Positions 13,001 through 25,000 of a stretch of 64,000 nt of DNA are shown in pieces. The stretch lies in contig CM061107.1 in the NCBI GenBank assembly GCA_030770545.1, forward strand, positions 2,382,001 through 2,446,000. Reading direction: 5' to 3'. The position numbers and the translations under genes were made by a program. The DNA comes from Macropodus opercularis (lineage: Eukaryota; Chordata; Actinopteri; Anabantiformes; Osphronemidae). Numbering within the stretch: the first letter of the stretch is position 1; each line of letters starts with the position of its first letter. The notes under the pieces are model-generated. The model was not told where the DNA came from. It saw only the letters and a list, made by a program, of their open reading frames with translations, and did no database searches.

Positions 13001-16000
13001 ATGATCACAACGGTCTTAGCTCAAGTTGCTCCTCAGGTTCCTTGTCTAATCACGGATGGTGGCCGTAGGAGGACGTACATCATCTCCTTCTATTTGTGAT
13101 TCATAGGTGAAGATTAAAAAATAAGATGTTTTGCTTGTGTTTCACAACTTAATAAAAGCTGATTTACTGTAAGTCACATATGAGATGGTTTAGATTTCAG
13201 TAAATCAGGTGCTTCATGGTGTGATTCTGAGATGATGATGCAGGACACCTCCCGTCCAGGGTCACGTGTCGTGTGACAACGATGCAGAACATACAGTTCA
13301 GTGGGAAACATGCACATCCCCATGTAGTAAAGTAAAACCTTAAACTGTGACGTCAACACGTGCTTGTCTGTGGCGGAACATACTGTACCGCCGTCTCCAG
13401 CTGTTTCATACATGATCCGAGACCAGAATGATGGTCCCAATAGTCTTAAACGTTCATTTGAACTCAAGGACCAGAAACTCAAGGCTTCACGTCAACTCGC
13501 CGGCGTCTGCTGAGACACTCACACGACCTGCTGGAGCAGTTTTCTGGCATCTGTTTTTGTCTGTTCCACAAGTCAGCAGGAATGTGCGACATGCGAGGTG
13601 TCCAGCATTTAGGAACAGATGATGCAGAACTGGCCGTGTCATAACTCACTTCAGAGCCAAACATGGGGCCTTTAGTCGCCATATTGGAAGCTATGTTGAG
13701 CATCATGTACCTTGACATAGGTCCATCCACAGCTGGAGTAAAAGACGGATTTGTCATCCACTTAACAAACTTCACGGCCCTTTCAGAGCCAGGAACATCC
13801 TACACCCTTGATATTAAATGACCCACATTTCGGTTAATTGCAAGTCCTGCACACGGGCCTCCAGTCCTGCTCTGGGAGTCAGGCCAGACCACCTCAGATC
13901 ACCATGGAGATGGGCCTCCGTTGTAAAGACGAGATTTGATGCACTTGAGGGGTCCTGGCACGTCTACGGCCCTTGTTACAACTGTAGGGGCTCATTCATG
14001 CTTCCACAGAGGGGGAAGTTCAACGCGTAAACTAGAAAAAGCATTTCCATAAGAAAATGCACTGTGAATGCTTTATGCTGAATGTATTCCCAATAACTGC
14101 TGACTGCAGCTCGAGACTTTAAAACGTTCTTAAAAGTAGCTTAAGAAAAATAGAAGTGGATAGAATAGGGTTGTACAGGTCCAGAAGAAGTTAAAAGTCT
14201 TAAATTTCAAAATAAAGCATAATGAAAAAATATTAAGTAAGTATTAATAATTCAATAATTGAATAAAACACAGGTGAGTTGATCTACACAGTAAAAGTAT
14301 AGATAACCCCTAAGATATGTTGATTGAATTTTGCAAGACTTTCCTGACATTGCTGAAGCTTTAAAAGCTTTGTTACAACAAGCAGAACATCCAGATTCAA
14401 TGTGCTGGTAACAAACATCAATCTGAAGACAGTTGCCTGGACCGGGGTTTGAACCGGGATCTCCCGCTTCGCAGTGCAGCAGATTAACCGCTCAGCTATC
14501 TGAGCAGCTGAAATTGGCCGCGCCCGAAGGTGTATTAGACCCTCAGCTTGGTAACAGACATCAGTCTAAAAATGGTTGACTCGACCGGGGATTGAACCTG
14601 TGACCTCTGACTCCGTAGCTCACCGCACTATCCACTAGGCCACTGGGCTGCTTATAGTATCAGCTCGCGAAGGTCTATAAGAGGCTGACAGCAGCAGCAG
14701 CTGCGACTATGAAACGATAGAAACGAAGCCCGCTAAACGGGTTCGTAGCGGCGAAACCGTAACAGTAATCACAAAGACCGCCACATCAAATGAAAGCCAA
14801 GACTTTAATCTATAACCTGTGTGAGTTTCGTGTCGAAAGACTGACAATTGTTGAATTTATATCGAGTTCAAAACGATCCGATCTGCTCGCGAATCAGGCA
14901 AATTAATGACGCAAAAGCGGCCGCTGCCGCTGCTACGAGACAAATACGGCGAAATTTGTCGGTCGGTCGGTTTTGCCATGTGCCCAGTTAGCAAGTAGAC
15001 AAGTGTGTCTACATCTGAGTGAAAGAATCTTTTAAAAAGAGCGAAAATTGCGGCCGTGGCGACAATTTACAAGTGAACGTTTATAGAGAAACCGCGGTTT
15101 AAATGTACTTCATTCTACAACCTGAGTGAGTTTCATGTCGGAAAACTCACAATTGTTGAATCGTCAGCGAATTCAAACCGCTGTAACTGTCAACATACAC
15201 TTTTTAAGGCATCAACGCCAAACAGCTTAACAGGGTTGAATTTTAAAACACCTATAATGCAATTCTTAGGAACAACCAGAAGACGGCGCTGTAAGTACAA
15301 GAAGCTTTCAAAGCATTGTTACAACAAGCAGAACATAGATGCCTTGAGCGGGATTTGAACAGGGGTCTCCTGCGGGTGAGTCCAGTTGCCCTATACAGAT
15401 TCCCATTCATTTTCAATGGGGCAAAAATTGTGCAAATAGCTTAATATTTCAAAAAGTATAAAATATATCAAAAAGTTGTATAGAAGCAGTCGATTCCTAG
15501 AATAGCTGCACATTTTGATATTTGAATGGTTCCTATAGCTCAAATAGTTCAAGTAGAGTTAGATGCCAAAAAACGGATGGAATAATAAATATAATAATAA
15601 CTAGAAAAAGCATTTCCAGAAGAAAATGCACTGTGAATGCTGACATGCCGAATGAATTCCATTGAATTGGTTAAACTGCTGAAGCAGTTAAAACATAGCT
15701 GAAGTAGCTGAATTTGTTTGAGTGTCTGTAGAAGTAGAAAGAGTTGAACAAATTTGAATTCTAAAGTATTACTAAAATAGCTAGAGCAGTTAAGCTGTAT
15801 GGAGCACAACTTGTTTGAACTTGTGATGTTCGCAATGAGTGGGATTTGAACCCAAGTTTCCTGCAGCAGAGGGCAGTTGCTTAACCATTACACTACCCAG
15901 TAGCATACAAGATGCAAAGCTGGAGGAACATAGGAGATGAAAAAAAGGCAGTAGTGATAAGTTAATATGAAACAGCTGAAGCAATTAAAACTAGAAAAAG

Positions 16001-19000
16001 CATTTCCATAAGAAAATGCACTGTGAATGCTTTATGCTGAATGTATTCCCAATAACTGCTGACTGTAGCTCGAGAGTTTAAAACGTTCTTAAAAGTAGTT
16101 TAAGAAAAATAGAAGTGGATAGAATAGGCTTGTACAGGTCCAGAAGAAGTTAAAAGTCTTAAATTTCAAAATAAAGCATAATGAAAAAATATTAAGTAAG
16201 TATTAATAATTCAATAATTTAATAAAACACAGGTGAGTTGATCTACACAGTAAAAGTATAGATAACCCCTAAGATATGTTGATTGAATTTTGCAAGATTT
16301 TCCTGATATTGCTGAAGCTTAAAAAGCTTTGTTACAACAAGCAGAACATCCAGATTCAATGTGCTGGTAACAAACATCAGTCTGAAGACAGTTGCCTGGA
16401 CTGGGGTTCGAACCCGGATCTCCCGCTTCGCAGTGCAGCAGATTAACCGCTCGGCCATTTAAGAAACTGAAATCGGCCGCGTCCGAAGGTGTATTAGACC
16501 CTCAGCTTGGTACTAAACATCAGTGTAAAATTAGTTGACTCGACCGGGGATTGAACCCGTGGCCTCTGGGTCCGGAGCTTACCACACTATCCACTCAGCC
16601 ACAGGGCTACTTGAAATTTTTGTACGCGAAGGTCTATAAGAGGATGCAGCAGCTGTGGCTATGGAACGATAGAAACGAAGCCCGCTAAACGGGTTCGTAG
16701 CGGCGAAACAGTAACAGTAATCACAAAGACCACCACATCAAATGAAAGCCGAGACTTTAATCTACAATCTTTCATGTCGAAAGATTGACAATTGTTGAAT
16801 TTACAGCGAGTTCAAAACGATCAATCTGCCTGCTAATCAGGCGGGCAGACGACGCAGAGGCGGCCGCTACGAGACAAATACGGCGAAATTTGTCGGTCGT
16901 TCGGTTTTGCCATGTGCCCAGTTAGCAAGTACACAAGTGTCTCTACATTAGAGTGAAAGAATCTTTTAAAAAGAGCGAAAATTGCGGCCGTGGCGACAAT
17001 TTACAAGTGAAAGTTTATAGAGAAATCGCGGTTTATATGTACTTCATTCTACAACCTGAGTGAGTTTTATGTCGGAAAACTCACAATTGTTGAATCGTCA
17101 GCGATTTCAAACCGCTGTAACTGTCAACATACACTGTTTACGGGATCAACGCCAAACAGCTTAACAGGGTTGAATTTTAAAACACCTATAATGCAATTCT
17201 TAGGAACAACCAGAAAACGGCGCTGTAAGTACACGAAGCTTTCAAAGCATTGTTACAACAAGCAGAACATAGATGCCTTGAGCGGGATTTGAACAGGGGT
17301 CTCCTGCGGGTGAGTCCAGTTGCCCTATACAGATTCCCATTCATTTTCAATGGGGCAAAAAATGTGAAAATAGCTTAATATTTCAAAAAGTATAATATAT
17401 ATCAAAAAGTTGTATAGAAGCAGTCGATTCCTAGAATAGCTGCACATTTTGATATTTGAATGGTTCCTATAGCTCAAATAGTGCAAGTAGAGTTAGATGC
17501 CAAAAAACGGATGGAATAATAAATATAATAATAATAAAGATTAGGAAAACAATACTGTGAATGCTTTAAAGCATTCACAGTGACAAACAACAGGAATTGT
17601 TTGGATGTTTGCAGAAGTTGAAGCAGCTGAAGAAAGTTGAAATAGATTGATAAAAGTGCTAAAAGTTTAGTTCAAAATCATTAAAAATCATACTTTTAAA
17701 TAATGCCATGATGTTTGCAGAAGTTGAAGCAGTTGAAGAAAGTTGAAATAGAATGAATTCCATAGTATTGCTAAAACTGCTGAAGCAGTAAAAACATAGC
17801 TGAAGTAGCTGAATTTGTTTGAATGTCTGTAGAAGTAGAAAGAGTTGAACAAATTTGAATTCTAATGTATTACTAAAATAGCTAGAGCAGTTAAGCTGAA
17901 TGGAGCACAATTTGTTTGAACTTGTGATGTTTGCAATGAGTGGGATTTGAACCCAAGTTTCCTGCAGCAGAGGGCAGTTGCTTAACCACTACCCAGTAGC
18001 ATACAAGATGCAAAGCTGGAGGAACATAGGAGATGAAAAAAGGCAGTAATGACAAGTTAATATGAAACAGCTGAAGCAATTAAAACAAACAACAGGAATT
18101 GTTTGGATGTTTGCAGAAGTTGAAGCAGCTGAAGAAAGTTGAAATAGATTGATAAAAGTGCTAAAAGTTTAGTTCAAAATCATTAAAAATCATACTTTTA
18201 AATAATGCCATGATGTTTGCAGAAGTTGAAGCAGTTGAAGAAAGGTGAAATAGAATGAATTCCATAGTATTGCTGAAACTTCCTGAAGATTCCTAGAACA
18301 GAGAGCAGTTGCTTAACCACTACACTAGTGACAAGTTAATATGAAACAGCTGAAGTAGTTAAAACATAGCTGAAGTAGCTGAGTTGAAGAAGCTGCAAGA
18401 ACACAGTTGAAGTAGTTGTACACTCTATATTGGATTTGAAGCACAGCCCCTGAAAGTGAAGGCCTGCAGCCTAACCACACAGCTAAAAGTAGTAAAACAT
18501 AAGTATTGGGAGTATGTAGGTTGCTGAAACAGTTGAAAGCACACTTTGATGTAATTTGTACAACACAGGTCCAAGGTGGATTTGAACCCACAATCCCCAG
18601 GGCAAAGCACAGCACCTTAACCAGTGAGCTACTGCGCAACACAGTGTTAATGGAGGTGCAGGACGTTGACATTTCAGAAATAGTCAGGAGCTGCATATCT
18701 ACTGCAGCTACAATGTGGCAGAGGACAGGAATTGCATACAGCTGTAAATACAAAAACCTCAATATTTCAAAAAGTATAAAAGATATCAATAAGCAAAATG
18801 GAAGCACACTTCCCCTTGAAAAGCTGCACATTTTGATATTTGAACGGTTTCTGTAGGTCAAAGCGTGCGGGAGAAGATAGGTGCCGACGGATGGCTCAGG
18901 AGAATATCAACGTTAACACTAGAAAAAGCATTTCCATAAGAAAATGCACTGTGAATGCTGCCATGCTGAATGAATTGCATAGTTTTGCTAAAACTGCTTA

Positions 19001-22000
19001 AGCAGTAAAAACATAGCTGAAGTAGCTGAATTTGTTTGAATGTCTGTAGAAGTAGAAAGAGTTGAACAAATTGAACTTTGAATTCTAAAGTATTGCTAAA
19101 AACACTAGAGCAGTTAAGCTGAATGGAGCACAATTTGTTTGAAGTTCTGAAGTTTGCAATGAGTGGGATTTGGACCCAAGCCTCCTGCAGCAGAGGGCAG
19201 TTGCTTAACCATTACACTACTCAGTAGCATGCAAGATGCAAAGCTGGAGGAACATAGGATATGAAAAAAGGCAGTTGAAGAAAGTTGAAATAGATTGATA
19301 CAAGTGCTAAAAGTTTAGTTCAAAAGCATTAAAAATCATACTTTTAAATAATGCCATGATGTTTGCAGAAGTTGAAGCAGTTGAAGAAAGTTATAATAGA
19401 ATGAATTCCATAGTATTGCTGAAACTGCTGAAGCAGTTAAAACATAGCTGAAGTAGCTGAACAGAAGTTGAAGAAGCTGCAAGAACAAAGTTGAAGTAGT
19501 TGTACACTCTATATTGGATTTGAAGCACAGCCCCTGACAGTGAAGGCCTGCAGCCTAACCACACAGCTAAAAGTAGTAAAGGCTAAGTATTGGGAGTATG
19601 TAGGTTGCTAAAACAGTTGAGAGCACACTGTGATTTAATTTGTACAACACATGGCCAAGGTGGATTTGAACCCACGATTCCCAGAGTAAAGTGCAGCTCT
19701 CTAACCACTGAGCTACTGCACTAGACAGTGAAGATGAAGGTGCAGAACGTTGACATTTGAGTTAAAGTCAAGAGCTGTGTGACTACTGCAGCTGCAATGT
19801 GGCAGAGGAGAGGAACTGCATACAGCTGTAAATACAAAAAGCTCAATATTTCAAAAAGTATAAAAGCTATCAAAACGCCAAATGGAAGCACACTTCCCCT
19901 TGAAAAGCTGCACATTTTGATATTTGAACGGTTTTTGTAGGTCAAAGCGTGCGGGAGAAGATAGGTGCCGACGGATGGCTCAGGAGAATATCAACGTTAA
20001 CACTAGAAAAAGCATTTCCATAAGAAAATGCACTGTGAATGCTGACATGCCGAATGAATTCCATTGAATTGGTTAAACTGCTGAAGCAGTAAAAACATAG
20101 CTGAAGTAGCTGAATTTGTTTGAATGTCTGTAGAAGTAGAAAGAGTTGAACAAATTTGAATTCTAAAGTATTACTAAAATAGCTAGAGCAGTTAAGCTGT
20201 ATGGAGCACAACTTGTTTGAACTTGATATGTTCGCAATGAGTGGGATTTGAACCCAAGTTTCCTGTAGCAGAGGGCAGTTGCTTAACCGTTACACTACCC
20301 AGTAGCATACAAGATGCAAAGCTGGAGGAACATAGGAGATGAAAAAAGGCAGTAGTGACAAGTTAATATGAAACAGCTGAAGCAATTAAAACAAACAACA
20401 TGAATTGTTTGGATGTTTGCAGAAGTTGAAGCAGCTAAAGAAAGTTGAAATAGATTGATAAAAGTGCTAAAAGTTTAGTTCAAAAGCATTAAAAATCATA
20501 CTTTTAAATAATGCCATGATGTTTGCAGAAGTTGAAGCAGTTGAAGAAAGTTGAAATAGAATGAATTCCATAGTATTGCTGAAACTGCTGAAGCAGTTAA
20601 AACATAGCTGAATGGAGCACAATTTGTTTGAATGTTTGTGGAAGCTGAAACAAATATATTGATAAAATTGCAGTTTAAAAGCATTAAAAATGTGACTTGT
20701 AAATTCTGCCATGAGCAGGAATTGAACTCAAGATTCCTACAGCAGAGGACAATCACTTAACCACTACACTATTGAGCAGCACACAGGACAAATAGCTAGA
20801 GGACCATAGAAGAAGTAATAAGTAGAAGTAGAAAGAGTTGAACAAGTTTGAAATACATTGCTAAAATTGCTTCAGCTGTAGATTAAAATTGTCACAGATG
20901 TTACTTTTATAGCATGCCCACAGTTGGATTTGAAGTCAAGATTACTAGAGCAGAGAGCAGTTGCTTAACCACTACACTAGTGACAAGTTAATATGAAACA
21001 GCTGAAGCAGGTCTCATACAGATTGCAAGCAGTTTTGAAAGTATCATCAGGTGCAATCTACTGATTGGTGGGCCAACAATTAGCACAGAACAGAATGTGC
21101 TAACCATCAAAGCCCAAACAGCTTGTTTTGGATGTCATTAGCTTGCCATGCAGTGTGAAGGTCATTTCCTGTCACAGCAGTTTCACTTAGGGTGTTGACA
21201 ACTATTTATATAAAACGTGAATGTTAAGCACATCAAACGTTTACATCTAACACAAAGTACAGTCAACATTGTAATTCAATTGTTAATTTGCAGCAGTAGT
21301 CACTATTTATAAGCTGAAGCTGTTTTTCTGGGAAGGAGGTGTGAACATTCAAATGTGACCACCCCCACTTTTGAAACTGCTATAATGCAATTGTTAGGAA
21401 CAACCAGAAGATGGGGCTGTGTGTAAAATATCTTAGAGTGTTTGACTTGTAAAGTCAGTGTCAGACACTAAGTAGACTGTGGAAACTGTTTAGTGCCACA
21501 TTGGCTTCAAGAAACGTCGAAGAGTTATTGGTGTTGAAATCAACTGCTGAAACTGTTGACAGAGTGTTGCAGAATCCAGTAAAAGGTTCTGTACAATATA
21601 TTGTGTACATGAGAGGCTTAAACAGGAAAAGCTGGATTTTAAAAGAATAAAGTTGAAATATATTGATAAAAGTGCAGTTTAAAAGCATTAAAAATGCAGA
21701 AATACTTTGCTGCTACACTAATGACAAGTTAATATGAAACAGCTGAAGCAGTTAAAACATAGAAGAACAGGAATTGTTTGTTTGCAGAAGTTGAAGCAGT
21801 TGAAGAAAGTTGAAATAGATTGATAGAAGTGCAGTTTAAAAGCATTAAAAATGCACAAATACTTTGCTACTACATTAGTGACAAGTTAATATGAAACAGC
21901 TGAAGCAATTAAAACAAACAGCAGGAATTGTTTGGATGTTTGCAGAACTTCTATAACATGCCCACAGCAGAAGTTAGAGTACTGCTTCAAAACTAAAGTT

Positions 22001-25000
22001 ATGTGTTTGAAAACAAGAGAAGAAATAGTATCAAACAGACTGCAGGCAGGTTTGACAATACCATCAGATGCAATCTACTGATTGGTGGGCCAACAATTAG
22101 CACATTACACAACATGCTAATCATCAAAGCCCAAACAGCTTGTTTTGGATGTCATTAGCTTGCCATGCAGTGTGAAGGTCATTTCTTGTCACAGCAGTTT
22201 CAGTTAGGGTGTTGACAACTATTTCTATAAAACGTGAATGTTAAGCACATCAAACGTTTACATCTCACACAAAGTACAGCCAACATTGTAATTCAATTGT
22301 TAATTTGCAGCAGCAGTCACTATTTATAAGCTGAAGCTGTTTCTGTGGGAAAGTGGTGTGAATATTCAAATGTGACCACCCCCACTTTTAAAACTCCTAT
22401 AATGCAATTGTTAGAAATCATACTTTTAAATAATGCCATGTGAAGTTTAAGCAGTTGAAGAAAGTAAAAATAGATTGATAAAAGTGGTAAAAAGTTTGGC
22501 AGCTCCAGGACTGGTTTAATAGATGAGTTGCTTGCAAAGGCTTAGATGCCCTCAGTGGGGTTTGAACCGCAGTCTCCTGTGGGAGAGTCCAATTGGTCTA
22601 TAGCAGTTTCCATTCATTTTCAATGGGGAAAAAAAGTTGAAAATAGCTTGATATTTCAAAAAGTATAAATTGTATCAATAAGCAAAATGGAAGCACTCGA
22701 TTCCCGAAAAAGCTGAACATTTTAATATTAGAACGGTTCCTATAGCTCAAACGGTGCGGCCGGAGTTAGATGCCGAAAAGCGTACGGAATAACTATAATA
22801 ATAATAAAGATTAGAAAAACAATACTGTGAATGCTTTCAGCATTCACAGTGACTAGAAAAAGCATTTCCATAAGAAAATGCACTGTGAATGCTGACATGC
22901 TGAATGAATTCCATTGGATTGCTAAAACTGCTGAAGCAATTAAAACATAGCTGAAGGAGCTGAATTTGCTTGAATGTCTGTAGAAGTAGAAAGAGTTGAA
23001 CAACTTGAACTTTGAATTCTAAAGTATTGCTAAAAATGCTAGAGCAGTTAAGGTGAATGGAGCACAATTTGTTTGAATTTGTGAAGTTTGTCATGAGTGG
23101 GATTTGAACCCTGGTCTCCTGGAGCAAAGGGCTGTTGCTTAACCATTACACTACTAAGTTGAACACAAGACTCAAAGCTGGAGGAACATAGGAGATGAAA
23201 AAACTTGCTTGAAAAGGCAGCTGAAGAAAGTTGAAATATACTGAAGTTGTAAAGGTTTAGTTCAAACGTATTATTATTACAAGAGTAGTTTAATTGTAGT
23301 GTTAAAATGTCAAACATCTTACTTGTACATCATGCCCTGAGCGGGATTTGAACTCGGGGTTCCCACAGTAAGGAGCATTTGTTTAAGCAGTACAGTACTG
23401 ATAGGAACATGTGTAGAGCAGTTCGAGGACTGGTTTAATAGATGAGTTGCTTGCAAAGGCTAAAATGCCCTCAGTGGGATTTGAACCGCAGTCTTCTGTG
23501 AGAGAGTCTAATTGCTCTATACCAGCTTTCCATTCATTTTCAATGGGGAAAAATTTTTGAAATTAGCTTAATATTTCAAAAAGTATAAATAGTATCAATG
23601 AGCAAAATGGAAGCACTCGAGTCCCGGAAGAGCTGAATATTTTGATAGTTGAACGGTTCCTATAGCTCAAACGGTGCGGCCGGAGTTAGATGCCGTTAAG
23701 TGTACGGAAGAACTATAATAATAATAATAATAATAATAATAAAGATTTGAAAAACAATACTGTGAATGCCTTCAGCATTCACAGTGACTAGAAAAAGCAT
23801 TTCCATAAGAAAATGCACTGTGAATGCTGACATGCCGAATGAATTCCATTGAATTGGTTAAACTGCTGAAGCAGTTAAAACATAGCTGAAGTAGCTGAAT
23901 TTGTTTGAATTTCTGTAGAAGTAGAAAGAGTTGAACAACTTGAACTTTGAATTGTAAAATATTGCTAAAAATGCTAGAGCAGTTAAGCTGAATGGAGCAC
24001 AATTTGTTTGAACTTGTGAAGTTTGCCACTAGTGGGATTCGAACCCTAGTCTCCTGGAGCAAAGGGCAGTTATTTAACCATTACACTACTAAGCTGCACA
24101 CAAGACTCAAAGCTGGAGAAACATAGGAGATGAAAAAACTCGCTTGAAGAAGCAGCTGAAGAAAGTTGAAATATACTGAAGTTGTAAAAGTTTAGTTCAA
24201 ATGCATTATTATTACAAGAGTAGTTTAATTGTAGAGTTAAAATGTCAAACATCTTACTTGTACATCATGCCCAGAGCGGGATTTGAACTCGGGGTTCCCA
24301 CAGTAAGGAGCATTTGTTTAAGCAGTACAGTACTGATAGGAACATGTGTAGAGCAGTTCGAGGACTGGTTTAATAGATGAGTTGCTTGCAAAGGCTTAAA
24401 TGCCCTCAGTGGGATTTGAACCGCAGTCTTCTGTGAGAGAATCTAATTGCTCTATACCAGCTTTCCATTCATTTTCAATGGGGAAAAATTTTTGAAATTA
24501 GCTTAATATTTCAAAAAGTATAAAAGATATCAATGAGCAAAATGGAAGCACTCGAGTCCCGAAAAAGCTGAATATTTTGATAGTTGAACGGTTCCTATAG
24601 CTCAAACGGTGCGGCCGGAGTTAGATGCCGTTAAGTGTACGGAAGAACTATAATAATAACTAGAAAAAGCATTTCCATAAGAAAATGCACTGTGAATGCT
24701 GACATGCCGAATGAATTCCATTGAATTGGTTAAACTGCTGAAGCAGTTAAAACATAGCTGAAGTAGCTGCATTTGTTTGAATGTCTGTAGAAGTAGAAAG
24801 AGTTGAACAACTTGAACTTTGAATTCTAAAGTATTGCTAAAATAGCTAGAGCAGTTAAGCTGAATGGAGCACAATTTGTTTGAACTTGTGAAGTTTGCAA
24901 TGAGTGGGATTTGAACCCAAGTTTCCTGCAGCAGAGGGCAGTTGCTTAACCATTACACTACTCTATAGCATGCAAGATGCAAAGCTGGAGGAACATAAGA

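Larger units (their letters stand above)
14032..15600 (-). repeat. Duplicate of the 1.59-kb unit, truncated at its 5' end
   Basis: It aligns base for base over most of its length with 15991-17535; conserved marks include AGCCCGCTAAACGGGTTCGT and the two tRNA-like modules. It stops in the ATAATAA microsatellite, where the CTAG end of the next copy begins at 15601, so the next element appears to have inserted into the microsatellite. Confidence 0.75.
15991..17582 (-). mobile_element. Larger HINE-like copy, 1.59 kb, with two tRNA-like cores
   Basis: The termini are as in the 0.9-kb copies (palindrome 17554-17581; CTAG at 15991), but the interior differs. It has two well-preserved tRNA-like modules (16395-16469 and 16537-16610). 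A GC-richer segment with an inner repeat around TCACAATTGTTGAAT follows, then one further tRNA-like module near 17283 and the usual tail. A near-identical copy without the 5' palindrome occupies 14032-15600. Confidence 0.6.
22853..23786 (-). mobile_element. Complete HINE-like copy, 934 bp
   Basis: In transcription order on the minus strand it has the 5' palindrome (23759-23785), a TTA microsatellite (about 23713-23743), a block starting CTTCCGTACACTTAACGGCA, three tRNA-like modules (near 23473, 23338 and 23095), the subterminal AGCATTCACAGTG, the stem-loop (about 22858-22881) and CTAG. The next copy upstream begins directly after the shared T. Confidence 0.65.

Noticed and set aside
13479..13775. 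98-codon minus-strand frame that looks protein-like
   Set aside because: I could not match it to any family. Flanking frames close quickly and it has no splice sites compatible with ARHGAP27 phase.
14436..14652. Functional tRNA genes
   Set aside because: A and B boxes are good, but seven-base acceptor stems and proper anticodon stems do not form and no T run terminator lies at the right place.
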